Source: Lysobacteraceae bacterium (GTDB taxonomy: Bacteria > Pseudomonadota > Gammaproteobacteria > Xanthomonadales > Xanthomonadaceae). From it: DNA of 64,000 nt. Positions within the stretch are counted from its first letter, which is position 1. The number at the start of each line of letters is the position of its first letter. The notes below the pieces were generated by a model. The model was not told where the DNA came from, did no database searches, and saw nothing but the letters and a program-made list of their open reading frames with translations. The translations under genes and the position numbers were made by a program. Shown here piece by piece: positions 7,378-16,127 of the stretch. The stretch is from positions 1-64,000 of the forward strand of contig JAGWUF010000002.1 of assembly GCA_028868545.1 (NCBI GenBank), in the 5' to 3' direction.

Positions 7378-9027
7378 ATGTCCAACCCCTCCACGCCGTC
7401 CGGCCACCTGCTGCAGCTGCTGCCCGAGGCGGTGGTGCAAACCGATGCACTATGGCAGATCACCTACCTAAATCCGGCGTGGCATACGCGCACCGGCCAT
7501 GCGCAGGAGGCGGCGCTCGGCAGGTCGCTGCTTGAATTCGTGCATCCTGACGACATCGGCACCTTGCGCGCGGGCATGCCGGTGTTCCGGCTGCGATTTG
7601 CCAACGCGGACTATCACTGGGTGCGCTTGCAGCTTCACCCGGAAACCGACGCGGTGGATCGGGTGATCAGCCGCCAGGGCGTGCTCATTGAAATTACCGA
7701 GGTCACCGAGCAAGTGCTGGTGGAGGTCCGTCAGCGCTTCTTGCGCCTGCTGGAAACCATTGATGGCGTGGTGTGGGAAGCTGAAATCGGCGTGGGCAAT
7801 ACCTTCCTGAGCCCGCAGGTGGAACGGCTGTTCGGCTACTCGGTGGAGGAGTGGCGGGCTGACCCGGGCTTTTGGCGGGCGCATGTGCATCCCGATGATC
7901 TGGCGGAGGCGATGCGCATCGATGATGCCGCCTACAACGCCACGCATAGCCATGCCTACGAAATGAGCTACCGGCTGATTGCCAAGTCCGGCAGGGTGGT
8001 GTGGGTGCGCGATCTGTGCCGCGCAGTGGTTGAGCCGGGGCGGCCGAACCGGATGATCGGCCTGATGATCGACGTCACCCGGCAGAAGAACACCGAACTC
8101 GAGTTGCTGCGCTCCGACAACCGCTATTCGCTGGCGACGCGCGGATCCAATGACGGCATCTGGGATTGGGACCTGCGCACGGACGTCCTGCACGTGTCCG
8201 AACGCTTTCACCAGATCGTCGGGCTGGGCGATATCGATCACGTGCATGACGGTGGTTGGCGCTTTCTTGCGCAGCTGATCGATCCCGAGGATCGCGGGCG
8301 CGTGCAGACGGCCTACCGCAGCCATCTGGCGGGAAGCAGCCCGAACTTTTCGGTGGACTTCCGTGCGATTCACGGCTCAGGGCGGCTGCTCTGGGTCAAT
8401 TGGCGTGGGCTCGCCCAGTTCGAAGATGGCGTGGCCGTGCGCATGGCCGGCTCGTTGAGCGACTTGGCCGAACGCGGCAGTTCCTACGATGCCCTGACCA
8501 ACTTGCCCGGCCGGCCGTTGTTCCGCGATCGCCTCGCACATGTCATCGCGCTGCATCGGAACGCGCTGGCGGATGGTGATGGCGGGCCGGCCGGCGAGGG
8601 CCGCACGACGTTCGCCGTGCTGTTGCTGGATCTCAACGGGTTCAAGGCGGTCAATGACAGCCACGGGCACCCTGTGGGCGACCAGCTATTGCAGCAAGTG
8701 GCGCGCCGGCTCGAAGCCTGCGTGCGAGCGGTTGATCTGGTCGCTCGCATGAGTGGCGATGAGTTCAACGTGCTGTTGGAGTCCATCGACCCCGCCGAAG
8801 CCGCCGACCGCGCTTGCCAGATTGCGGCTGCGCTGGACCAGCCGTACCTGATCGACGCGCACACCGTGGTCATCAGCGCGAGTATCGGTTTGGTCAGCAG
8901 CGCATCCGGCCTGACCAGCATCGATGCCTATCTGCGCGCTGCGGACACCGCCATGTACCGGGCCAAGAGTGGGGCATTGGGGGTATGCGTGTTTGCAGGG
9001 GAAGATGCTGAAAAATGGCTTGGCTGA
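7378..9027 (+). CDS. Triple-PAS GGDEF signalling protein
   Basis: Predicted soluble diguanylate cyclase, 549 residues. Three PAS domains follow one another (about residues 12-105, 120-235 and 240-365), recognisable by repeated VHPDD / LIDPED turns and the W-V-R type strand of PAC motifs. A GGDEF domain occupies the C-terminus. The active-site motif is SGDEF at residues 460-464 rather than GGDEF, a variant that is often still active. RAVD five residues upstream is an intact RxxD feedback site. There is no EAL domain. Haem, flavin or other ligands of the PAS domains cannot be assigned. Confidence 0.9.
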   Translation: MSNPSTPSGHLLQLLPEAVVQTDALWQITYLNPAWHTRTGHAQEAALGRSLLEFVHPDDIGTLRAGMPVFRLRFANADYHWVRLQLHPETDAVDRVISRQGVLIEITEVTEQVLVEVRQRFLRLLETIDGVVWEAEIGVGNTFLSPQVERLFGYSVEEWRADPGFWRAHVHPDDLAEAMRIDDAAYNATHSHAYEMSYRLIAKSGRVVWVRDLCRAVVEPGRPNRMIGLMIDVTRQKNTELELLRSDNRYSLATRGSNDGIWDWDLRTDVLHVSERFHQIVGLGDIDHVHDGGWRFLAQLIDPEDRGRVQTAYRSHLAGSSPNFSVDFRAIHGSGRLLWVNWRGLAQFEDGVAVRMAGSLSDLAERGSSYDALTNLPGRPLFRDRLAHVIALHRNALADGDGGPAGEGRTTFAVLLLDLNGFKAVNDSHGHPVGDQLLQQVARRLEACVRAVDLVARMSGDEFNVLLESIDPAEAADRACQIAAALDQPYLIDAHTVVISASIGLVSSASGLTSIDAYLRAADTAMYRAKSGALGVCVFAGEDAEKWLG

Positions 9028-9153
9028 ATACGGCATTGCATTCGTTGCCCGGCGGCATTTGGGGCTGACGTTTGATTGGCTGAACTGCCAGTCAGGTGCC
9101 ACCGGCGTGTGTAGGGTATCTTCCCGGTTCGGCATCCCCCATAGGTCGACTGT

Positions 9154-9438
9154 ATGAAAGCCACTGTTGTTGGTCTGGTCACTCCGCATGTGTTGCGCAT
9201 AATGGATCTGGCCAAGCAGGCCGAGTCAGGGGTCAATATCGACTGGTATCTGCGCGATGCCGTGGCAAAGACAATCAATGACCTTGGCCACCAGTACAAC
9301 GCCCGCGAGTTGCTGTCTGCGTACGCCCAAGGACTGCAAGCGGCTGCCGATGATGCGGGGCGGATTCGCAGCACGTATGCCAATGCCTTGCAAGCTGCAG
9401 CCGCTATCGCCGAGCGGGAACTCGGTGCACGCGGATAA
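9154..9438 (+). CDS. Small helical protein of unknown function
   Basis: A 94-residue protein, mostly alpha-helical by composition. It opens with MKATVVGLVTPHVLRIMDLA and has an Ala-rich C-terminal helix (ALQAAAAIAERELGARG). There is no signal peptide and no cysteine. I do not recognise the family. It is a single gene on the plus strand converging on the SPFH module, and a stable hairpin follows its stop. The coding assignment rests on good length, high GC third positions and its own terminator. Confidence 0.6.
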   Translation: MKATVVGLVTPHVLRIMDLAKQAESGVNIDWYLRDAVAKTINDLGHQYNARELLSAYAQGLQAAADDAGRIRSTYANALQAAAAIAERELGARG

Positions 9439-9443
9439 ACAAA

Positions 9444-9468
9444 CACCTGCCCGGGTGATGGGCAGGTG
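9444..9468. terminator. Hairpin between convergent transcription units
   Basis: CACCTGCCC-GGGTGAT-GGGCAGGTG is a perfect 9-bp stem with a 7-base loop, six bases after the stop of the 94-residue gene and 33 bases before the stop of the opposing gene. It is likely to serve both strands although T-tracts are short. Confidence 0.65.
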
Positions 9469-9501
9469 CGCTGTTTCCCACGTGGATGCAACCCGGCTCA
9501 A

Positions 9502-9765
9502 TCAGGACGAGTCCCCACCTAGTCGCTGCACGCGCTCGCGATAGTCGTGCACGTTATCGTCTTCGATGCGTTTGTTGCGCGTGCCTTTGACCTCATCGAC
9601 TTTGCGGTCGTTTTCGGCACCGGTCACCGGTTTGGCTTCGACCTGGGTTTCACGTTCAAAGGCGTGGGATTTGTCGGTATTGCGGTAGTACCGATACAAG
9701 TACCAGTATAGCCCGGCGGCACCGGCTGGGCCGAGTGCAAGCAGTTCAAGTCCACCGTCGCTCAT
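9502..9765 (-). CDS. Small single-pass membrane protein of the SPFH module
   Basis: An 87-residue protein starting at the ATG that overlaps the stop of the zinc-ribbon gene (ATGA), so translation is probably coupled. Residues about 4-28 are a hydrophobic span (LELLALGPAGAAGLYWYLYRYY). The rest is highly charged (KSHAFERETQVEAKPV, then Lys/Glu/Asp/Arg-rich to the end) and looks cytoplasmic and disordered. No known domain. Its place as third gene after the SPFH and zinc-ribbon genes suggests it works with them at the membrane. Confidence 0.7.
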   Translation of the reverse strand: MSDGGLELLALGPAGAAGLYWYLYRYYRNTDKSHAFERETQVEAKPVTGAENDRKVDEVKGTRNKRIEDDNVHDYRERVQRLGGDSS

Positions 9766-11099
9766 GACGAATGCCCCACAATCCAAAGTGCGATGACTTC
9801 AAGCAAGGTGCCCACGCTGAGGGCGGTGGCCAGCAGCTTCCATTGCTGGATCGGCACGCTGCCCATGGTTTCGCCGGTGCGGCCGTTCACCGCGATGTAG
9901 TGCAGCATGCCGCCATTGGCACCGGGCTGATGGTAGGAATACAGCCAGACCGGCAGATACATCGCCACCCAACGCGAGCCATGCACTTGCAGGCGCTCTT
10001 GTTCCCAACGCACACCGCGGTCGTATCCGCTCACCGAGTCTTCCACCTGCGCACGCGCGATGGAGAGTAGCTGATCTTCCAGATGCGGCCGCAGTTGTTC
10101 TACATCCAAATCACGCTTTTCTGACGTGAAGCCGGAAAGATACGAGGCGTTCCACTTCACTGCGTTCTTGGTGTCAAACGGCAGGATGGTATTGATGATG
10201 TTGTTGGTGTTGACGCCAGTGTTGAGGTTGCCGCGTTCGCTGGAGGACTCCAGCGGCAAATCGTCCACGGTGAAGTCCACATGCCGCGCTACTTGGTACA
10301 CATCGGCATCGTAGTAGGTCTTTTTGTCGTTGTCGCTGCCACGGGTGTATTCGCGGGTTTTGATTTCGGCCATGCCGGCCACATCGGCACTCGCGTTGCT
10401 ATCCACGATCATGTACGGCAGGTACACGCCTACCACGTTTTCCGGCGTGAATTGTTCCTTGAACGCTTTCAGTGCGAGGAATTTGCGTTTGTCCACGAAT
10501 TGACGAATGCGTGCCACGGCATCATCTTTCTTGATGTGGAACGGCAACACGGCATCGGGCACCGCGCCATTGGCGATTTGCTCGTTGACGCCGAACACAT
10601 GCCGGCACCAGTGGCAACGCGCGGTCATCGCATTTTCGGTATTGACCGTCACTTCAGCACCGCAGCCGGTGCATTTGTAGGTCATCACTGCGCTGACATC
10701 AGCGGCGATGTTCTGCGCGCCAGAGGCAATCACCGTGCTGTTGAGTTGGTCGATGTTTTCGCCCAACCCGAACTCTTCTTCCACCCGTGCGCCATGCCAT
10801 TCATTGCGGCAGTACAGGCAGATCAGCAAGTCCGTGCCGGGGCGCTGCTTGATGTCAGTGGCACCGCATTTGGGGCAGTGATTGGCACCGTCCTTCAGCT
10901 CTTCCGCAGCGGTGTCGATGGCCACCGGATCGGGGGCCAGGATTTCATCACGCAGCGGTTTGGGCAGGGTTGCCGGGTCAATCGGCGAGCTGCCCGGCAA
11001 CGGCGGGACATCGCGCGGCGAGCCCGGGCCGGTTGGCATCGGCGGGGGGGAGCCCGCGCCGCTGGGGGGCAGCGGCGGCGGGGGAGTGGTGTTGGACAT
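9762..11099 (-). CDS. TFIIB-type zinc-ribbon protein, partner of SPFH protein
   Basis: A 445-residue protein. The first 45 residues are almost only Pro, Gly and Ser (PPPPLPPSGAGSPPPMP), a flexible tail. Two zinc ribbons follow: CPKC...CLYC from about residue 74, and CTGC...CHWC from about residue 140. A long mixed alpha/beta region then leads to a C-terminal hydrophobic stretch (LLATALSVGTLLEVIALWIVG). Zinc-ribbon proteins of this layout occur beside SPFH-domain genes in many bacteria, but no function is established. Here the SPFH gene lies 21 bp upstream and the small membrane gene overlaps downstream. Confidence 0.8.
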   Translation of the reverse strand: MSNTTPPPPLPPSGAGSPPPMPTGPGSPRDVPPLPGSSPIDPATLPKPLRDEILAPDPVAIDTAAEELKDGANHCPKCGATDIKQRPGTDLLICLYCRNEWHGARVEEEFGLGENIDQLNSTVIASGAQNIAADVSAVMTYKCTGCGAEVTVNTENAMTARCHWCRHVFGVNEQIANGAVPDAVLPFHIKKDDAVARIRQFVDKRKFLALKAFKEQFTPENVVGVYLPYMIVDSNASADVAGMAEIKTREYTRGSDNDKKTYYDADVYQVARHVDFTVDDLPLESSSERGNLNTGVNTNNIINTILPFDTKNAVKWNASYLSGFTSEKRDLDVEQLRPHLEDQLLSIARAQVEDSVSGYDRGVRWEQERLQVHGSRWVAMYLPVWLYSYHQPGANGGMLHYIAVNGRTGETMGSVPIQQWKLLATALSVGTLLEVIALWIVGHSS

Positions 11100-11120
11100 G
11101 GTGATGACCCGATGGGTGGC

Positions 11121-12272
11121 TTACAGGCCCAGCGCCTTGGCTTTCAGGGCGTCGTAATCGGCTTGCGAAATCAGGCCCAGATCCAGCATTTCCTTGGCCT
11201 TCTTCAGCTTCGCAATTGGGTCGTCAGCCGCCGGGGCGGGCGGGGCGACTAGCTGCTGCAAACCCGCCATGCCGCCCATCATGCCGCTGGCCATGCCAAT
11301 ACCCATCATGCCGGCTGCGCCGCCTTTCTCGCCGGCGGCCTGCATCCCTGCGGCCACGCTGGCCTGCAGGTTGGAATTGCCGCGTGCACCCGACAGCGCA
11401 TCGGCGCGCTGCACGGTTTTGAGCAGTTCCTTGGTGTTGGCGTCGTACTCAATCGAGATGATCGCGGTTTTGGCAATCATCAAGCCGCGGTCGGACTTCC
11501 ATTGGTAGGCGTTTTCCACCGCCTCCGACAGGCTCTTGGCAAACCCGATCGAATCCTGCTGGAGCTTGCTGATGCGGTTGCCCTTGCTGGGGTCGTTGGA
11601 GTACAGGCTGAATGCCGGTGCCAGCGAGCCCACCACTTCGTTGAACAATTGGCTGGCTGCGGCGTTGTCGATGTCGGTGAAGTCGAAGACCTGGCCCGGT
11701 TGCAGATACGCGGCCGGCACAAAATTTTTCACGAACAAAATGGGATCCACGATCTTCATCGTGTACGAGCCGCGTGTCACCGCGCCGACCTGCGTGTTCA
11801 AGAACGCGTCGTCCCAATAGATCTCCGACTGCGTGCCGAAGCGATTGTCTGGCAGCTCCTTCAGGGACACGAAGTACGCCGCTTGCTGTGAGCCGGGTTG
11901 GCCGCCGAACTTGAAGCGCTCCCAGCTTTGCATGATCAGCGAATCGACGATGCCGTCGCCGGAGAAGATCGACTTCGAATTGAGGTCGTCCGATTTCCAT
12001 TCATAGCCGCCGGCTTCGGCTGCAAACCCGGTGATCTTGCCGTCCTGGAACAACAGCAGACCGTAGCCTTCCGGCACGATGATCTTCGAGCCATTGGTAA
12101 TGATGTTGGACGAGCCATGCGTGTTGGAGCCACGCCCGGCATTGGTGCCGTGGGGAACCGCGGCAAACAGCGCCGCGGTGGGCGGCAGGCCATCGGGAAT
12201 GGTGTAGAAGTCCTTCCACTGGTCACCCAGCATGCCGCCGACTGCACCTTTCACCGCTTGAATAAGACCCAT
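11121..12272 (-). CDS. SPFH (band 7) domain protein with C-terminal SHOCT-like segment
   Basis: A 383-residue protein of the SPFH/virion-core-like group typified by B. subtilis YdjI. After an N-terminal segment without a membrane span, the SPFH core covers about residues 60-300, with FVKNFVPAAYLQPGQVFDF and a long amphipathic helix. A Gly/Met-rich linker (GMMGIGMASGMMGGMAG) follows. The last 30 residues (DPIAKLKKAKEMLDLGLIS onward) form a short SHOCT-type helix pair. SPFH proteins assemble into large membrane-associated rings. A good GGAGAG ribosome site precedes the ATG. First gene of a three-gene operon. Confidence 0.85.
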   Translation of the reverse strand: MGLIQAVKGAVGGMLGDQWKDFYTIPDGLPPTAALFAAVPHGTNAGRGSNTHGSSNIITNGSKIIVPEGYGLLLFQDGKITGFAAEAGGYEWKSDDLNSKSIFSGDGIVDSLIMQSWERFKFGGQPGSQQAAYFVSLKELPDNRFGTQSEIYWDDAFLNTQVGAVTRGSYTMKIVDPILFVKNFVPAAYLQPGQVFDFTDIDNAAASQLFNEVVGSLAPAFSLYSNDPSKGNRISKLQQDSIGFAKSLSEAVENAYQWKSDRGLMIAKTAIISIEYDANTKELLKTVQRADALSGARGNSNLQASVAAGMQAAGEKGGAAGMMGIGMASGMMGGMAGLQQLVAPPAPAADDPIAKLKKAKEMLDLGLISQADYDALKAKALGL

Positions 12273-12377
12273 GACATCTCTCCGTGATTCGTGGTTGCGG
12301 GCGATCCCGCGTTGTTCGACAAACTACACATTTCGGGGCCACAGGGCCAGTGTGCGAAGGGGGATAGACTCAAAGTG

Positions 12378-13100
12378 TTAGAACCGTTCCCCCACCGGCA
12401 GGTAGCGCCACAGGCCCACCGGCATTTTGGCCAGTGCAACCTTGCCGATGCGCAGGCGGCGGATGGCCACCACGTCCAGCCCCACTTGTGCGCACATATC
12501 CCGCAACTGTCCGCCTTGTACGCCCTTGAGGGCAAACCGCAGGCGAATTTCGTTTTGCCAGCTCACCTTGCAGGGCGGCAGTGCGCGGCCGTTGTAATGC
12601 AGGCCATGGTTGAGTTTGCGCAGCCCGTACGGGGCGATGTTGCCGCTGACTTCCACCACGAATTCCTGTTCGATCGCGTCGCCGTCTTCGGTCAATCGCC
12701 GCCACACGCGGCCATCCTGGGTCAGCACCATCAGGCCGCTGGCTTCGGCATCCAGCGGCACCAATGGCGTCAGCCGTTGGAAGTGGCGTTCCAGCACGCG
12801 CACGCCGGACGGGTCTTCGGGCCAGTGGTTGCCCGCCTGCACCAGAGCGGCGGCCATGTTGCGGCCGCTGATGGTGTCGTAGCCGGCAGGCTTGTGCAGC
12901 AGCACGGTGGCCGGTTCAATGGCCTCCAATTGCGCGGCGGCATCCAGCACCACGGTATTGCCCAGCACCGGTAGCGCCGGGTCTTCGCTGACGCGGCCAT
13001 CCACCGACACCCAGCCATTCTTGATGTATTGCTCGGCTTCGATCCGCGAACAATGGGCCAGGTCGGCCACGTATTTGGCCAGTCGAATGGGAGTGGGCAT
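12378..13100 (-). CDS. RsuA/RluF-family rRNA pseudouridine synthase
   Basis: A 240-residue enzyme that isomerises a uridine in ribosomal RNA. Residues 1-45 are an S4 RNA-binding domain (RLAKYVADLAHCSRIEAEQY and GWVSVDGR). The catalytic block VPLDAEASGLMVLTQDG holds the nucleophilic aspartate (family GRLD-x-x-TSGL). The closing part RLRIGKVALAKMPVGLWR is typical for the group. The open frame runs further upstream, but that part lies antisense to the RIO kinase gene, so the ATG at 13100 is the start. RluF (23S) is the closest guess; RsuA or RluE type activity cannot be excluded. Confidence 0.88.
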   Translation of the reverse strand: MPTPIRLAKYVADLAHCSRIEAEQYIKNGWVSVDGRVSEDPALPVLGNTVVLDAAAQLEAIEPATVLLHKPAGYDTISGRNMAAALVQAGNHWPEDPSGVRVLERHFQRLTPLVPLDAEASGLMVLTQDGRVWRRLTEDGDAIEQEFVVEVSGNIAPYGLRKLNHGLHYNGRALPPCKVSWQNEIRLRFALKGVQGGQLRDMCAQVGLDVVAIRRLRIGKVALAKMPVGLWRYLPVGERF

Positions 13101-13229
13101 GCAGGTTCTCGGGTGACTGGCGCGTGATTCAGGACAGGCAGTGTAGCGATCAGGCACTCTATTGCCGCAATCCTTCGCTGGCGCACAGGGTTTTCCGGCC
13201 TGCGCCTTACTCTTGAACTTCGAGATGGC

Positions 13230-14087
13230 ATGAAAACTCCCACCGGCCTGCAACCCTTGATCGACGATGGCGTGATCGATGCGGTGCTGCGGCCCTTGAA
13301 AAGCGGCAAGGAAGCGGCGGTCTATGTGGTGCGCGCGGGCGATCAGATCCGTTGCGCCAAGGTCTACAAAGACATGGCGCAGCGCAGTTTCCAGCAGCGC
13401 GTGCAATATCAGGAAGGGCGCAAGGTGCGCGGCAGCCGCGAGGCGCGCGCCATCGGCAAGGCCAGCAAATACGGCCGCAAGCAGCAGGAAACCGCCTGGA
13501 AGAACACCGAGGTGGACGCGCTGTACCAGCTGCGCGATGCCGGTGTGCGCGTGCCGGAGCCGTTCGGCTACTTCCACGGCGTGCTGGTGATGGAACTGGT
13601 AGTGGATGCCGATGGACATTCGGCACCGCGGCTGGGTGAAGTGGAGCTGTCGCACGCCCAAGCCTGCGACTTTCATCGTTGCCTGATGCGGCAAGTGGTG
13701 AACATGCTCTGCGTGGGGCTGATTCACGGCGATTTGTCGGAATACAACGTACTGGTGGGTCCCGACGGCCCCGTGATCATCGATTTCCCGCAGGTGGTCA
13801 GCGCCGCCGGCAACAATGCATCGCGCAGCATGCTGCTGCGCGATGTCAACAACCTTACCGCCAGTTTGGGTGCGTGGGCGCCGGAGCTGCTGGATACATG
13901 GTACGGCGAAGAGATGTGGGCGTTGTACGAGGCCGGTGAATTGCACCCGGATACCGAATTGACCGGTACGTTCGTGCACGACACCACCAAGCCAGACCTG
14001 GAGGGGGTGCGGCATGCCATCAACGATGCGCGTGAAGAAGCCCTAATTCGCCAACAAGGCCGCGAAGCGGCGGCCGAGATGGACTGA
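13230..14087 (+). CDS. RIO1-family serine protein kinase
   Basis: A 285-residue RIO-type atypical protein kinase. SGKEAAVYVV near residue 26 is the nucleotide-binding loop with the RIO-specific STGKEA-like sequence. LIHGDLSEYNVL near residue 164 is the catalytic loop (Asp in HGD, Asn in EYN). IIDFPQVV provides the metal-binding aspartate. RIO proteins in eukaryotes and archaea act in ribosome maturation; bacterial members are little studied. It is divergent from the pseudouridine synthase gene, another ribosome-directed enzyme, with 129 bp between the starts. Confidence 0.9.
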   Translation: MKTPTGLQPLIDDGVIDAVLRPLKSGKEAAVYVVRAGDQIRCAKVYKDMAQRSFQQRVQYQEGRKVRGSREARAIGKASKYGRKQQETAWKNTEVDALYQLRDAGVRVPEPFGYFHGVLVMELVVDADGHSAPRLGEVELSHAQACDFHRCLMRQVVNMLCVGLIHGDLSEYNVLVGPDGPVIIDFPQVVSAAGNNASRSMLLRDVNNLTASLGAWAPELLDTWYGEEMWALYEAGELHPDTELTGTFVHDTTKPDLEGVRHAINDAREEALIRQQGREAAAEMD

Positions 14088-14163
14088 TGTCCGCTGGCGT
14101 AGCCAGATGAGGTTGAAATCGAACACGCACAAGCCCCCCCCTGCATACGAGGACGCAACAGGC

Positions 14164-14499
14164 ATGACAACAGCACCAGCAGCATCGACAACAACTTGGG
14201 CAGGCAAGGCATTTGCAGCGATTGCCTTGATCGAAGCCTTCACCTGGGCCGGCCTGTTGGCAGGCATGTATTTGAAGTACGGCAGCGGCAGCACGGATCT
14301 GGGCGTGTGGTTGTTTGGCCGCCTGCATGGGCTGGCCTTTATCGGTTATGTGGTGGTTGCCCTTGTTGCCGGGACACAATTGCGCTGGCCGCTGTGGGCG
14401 CTGCTGTTGGCCTTGTTCGCGGCGATACCCCCGTTGTTCACGCTGCCGTTGGAGTTGTGGTATCGCAAGCGCGGCTTGCTGGCGCCGCGGTCGGCATAG
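14164..14499 (+). CDS. DUF3817-family membrane protein
   Basis: A 111-residue inner-membrane protein with three predicted spans: AFAAIALIEAFTWAGLLAGMYLK, LHGLAFIGYVVVALVAG and ALLLALFAAIPPLFTLPLEL. The IEAFTWAGLL...HGLAFIGY pattern is the DUF3817 signature. The C-terminal LWYRKRGLL is cytoplasmic by the positive-inside rule. The frame is also open from an ATG at 14107; I chose 14164 because ACGAGGA lies about 10 bases before it and it gives the family length. Function unknown. Confidence 0.75.
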   Translation: MTTAPAASTTTWAGKAFAAIALIEAFTWAGLLAGMYLKYGSGSTDLGVWLFGRLHGLAFIGYVVVALVAGTQLRWPLWALLLALFAAIPPLFTLPLELWYRKRGLLAPRSA

Positions 14500-14514
14500 A
14501 CCAGCGGCAAAGCA

Positions 14515-16041
14515 TCACACCCATGCCGCCAGGGAGACCACCAGTTCCGCTTGGAAGCCCTTGGTCGAGGCCAACGGAATGCTGAATTGGGTTGCAGATG
14601 CCATGTTGACGCTGGCGGCATGGCTGCCGAGGCTGGCCAATGCCGTGGCCGATTTTTTATCGGTGGCCCAATGATCACCGGTTAGCACATAGCGCAACGC
14701 CCACTGGCCGTTGTCCTCGCGTTTGGCAAACAACACCACGGTATCGCGGAACAGGTATTCGCCCGGGATATGCTGTTTCAGGAACAGTACACCATCGATT
14801 TCATAACCGGCATTCAACACTGCCAGGTCGATTGAAAACGCGACTTCACTGCCCGCCAGAATTTTCGAGCTGTCCAGGAACACGGAAAACAGGGTTGGCG
14901 AGCGCGCATCCGGCATCAGGTTGCCAGCAGCATCAAACAGCTCGTCATACTGGCGGCGTACCGCGCTTTCCTGTGCCTTGTTGCGCGCCGTCAGTTCGTA
15001 GGTGTAGGCCCCGCGTGGGGCAACCGTAGTCTCGATGTAGTAGGCGGTTTGGATGTGCTTGCCTTGTTTGCGCGCACGTTCGACCTCCGGTGGAAAGGGC
15101 AGGGCTTTGAACTGCAACCGGCCAGTGGCAGCCATGTCCCCGAAGAGGAAGCGCACCAGATTCTGGTAGCCCTCCTCGGAATTGACAATGCCGAAAAATC
15201 CGCTGTGGCTGCGGTTGACGAATGCGCGCGGACAACCCGCCACATACGCATTCTCGATTTTCACCAAGCCATCGCTCATTTGTCCTACCGCCATCGACGA
15301 CAGGCCATGTGCCACGGCGTAGTCGCGGCTATTGGTGCCGATCAGGCAAAACAGCCGCGCCGCGGGGAAGCCTGAATTGCCCAGCGTGTTGACCTGATCG
15401 GGCGCGGTCTGCAAATACTCGGCCATGCGCGGGCGGCTGAAGTTGTCCATGTCATTCATCGACAAGAAGCTGGGCACATTCATTCCGCCCAATTCGATGC
15501 CGTTATGCGGCGTGGCATAGGTGAACACCTTGTCCACCAGGCCACGAATTTCAGCGCTGGCCACGTCCTGGTTTTGCAACAGGCAACGGCAAATCAACCC
15601 GCCCATCGAGTGTGCAACCAGATACACCTTGAACGCTTTGCGCGCCTCGGTATCGTCGCCACATACGCTGTCACGCAAACGTGCAATGCGTTGCCCCAGC
15701 GCCGCGGCAGCTTCCGGGATGGACGGAGTCTTGCCATTGCCAAATGCAGGGTCGGCCTCATCGTAATAGCGGTGGATGACCAAGCTACGCGCCGGCAGCT
15801 TGTCGGCTTGTTCGGCACCGGCGGCATAGACGTCGCGGTAGTTGTAGTCCTTCATCAATCGCACCAACGGCGATTCGAAGACAAACTTGACGATGCTGCC
15901 ATCCTGCGCCTGCCGCACCTTGGTCGAACCAGCCTCGAACCCCATATATGGCGTCGAGGTGGTCTGCACGATTTCATCGCGCGTCATCGCGTAACCGCGC
16001 ACGTAGATGATCGGAAAAAACGGGCGTTCAAGCTTGGCCAT
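14515..16041 (-). CDS. Alpha/beta-hydrolase (PGAP1/lipase-like)
   Basis: A 508-residue protein without a signal peptide. FFPIIYVRGYAM near the N-terminus is the oxyanion-loop strand of alpha/beta hydrolases (G-x-x-G-type in lipases is replaced by VRGYA). VYLVAHSMGGLICR carries the nucleophilic serine in a GxSxG-like elbow (A-H-S-M-G). FTYATPHNGIELGG is the T-P-H-x-G block shared by PGAP1- and lipase-class enzymes. The last 200 residues contain a beta-rich extension (VFLDSSKILAGSEVAF and KTEDNGQW-like). Substrate unknown. It lies 86 bp downstream of the M35-like peptidase gene, on the same strand. Confidence 0.8.
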   Translation of the reverse strand: MAKLERPFFPIIYVRGYAMTRDEIVQTTSTPYMGFEAGSTKVRQAQDGSIVKFVFESPLVRLMKDYNYRDVYAAGAEQADKLPARSLVIHRYYDEADPAFGNGKTPSIPEAAAALGQRIARLRDSVCGDDTEARKAFKVYLVAHSMGGLICRCLLQNQDVASAEIRGLVDKVFTYATPHNGIELGGMNVPSFLSMNDMDNFSRPRMAEYLQTAPDQVNTLGNSGFPAARLFCLIGTNSRDYAVAHGLSSMAVGQMSDGLVKIENAYVAGCPRAFVNRSHSGFFGIVNSEEGYQNLVRFLFGDMAATGRLQFKALPFPPEVERARKQGKHIQTAYYIETTVAPRGAYTYELTARNKAQESAVRRQYDELFDAAGNLMPDARSPTLFSVFLDSSKILAGSEVAFSIDLAVLNAGYEIDGVLFLKQHIPGEYLFRDTVVLFAKREDNGQWALRYVLTGDHWATDKKSATALASLGSHAASVNMASATQFSIPLASTKGFQAELVVSLAAWV

Positions 16042-16127
16042 GACGGGCATCCATGCATGCGGTGAGGGTTGCGATCGACCTTGCAATGCCATTGGCGAGG
16101 CATTGCAAGGCCTGCATTGTCGGCAGG

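Noticed and set aside
12378-14015. A 545-codon minus-strand frame covering both the pseudouridine synthase and the region antisense to the RIO kinase
   Set aside because: Only the part after the ATG at 13100 reads as a known enzyme; the rest is antisense to a clear kinase gene and has a shadow-like composition.
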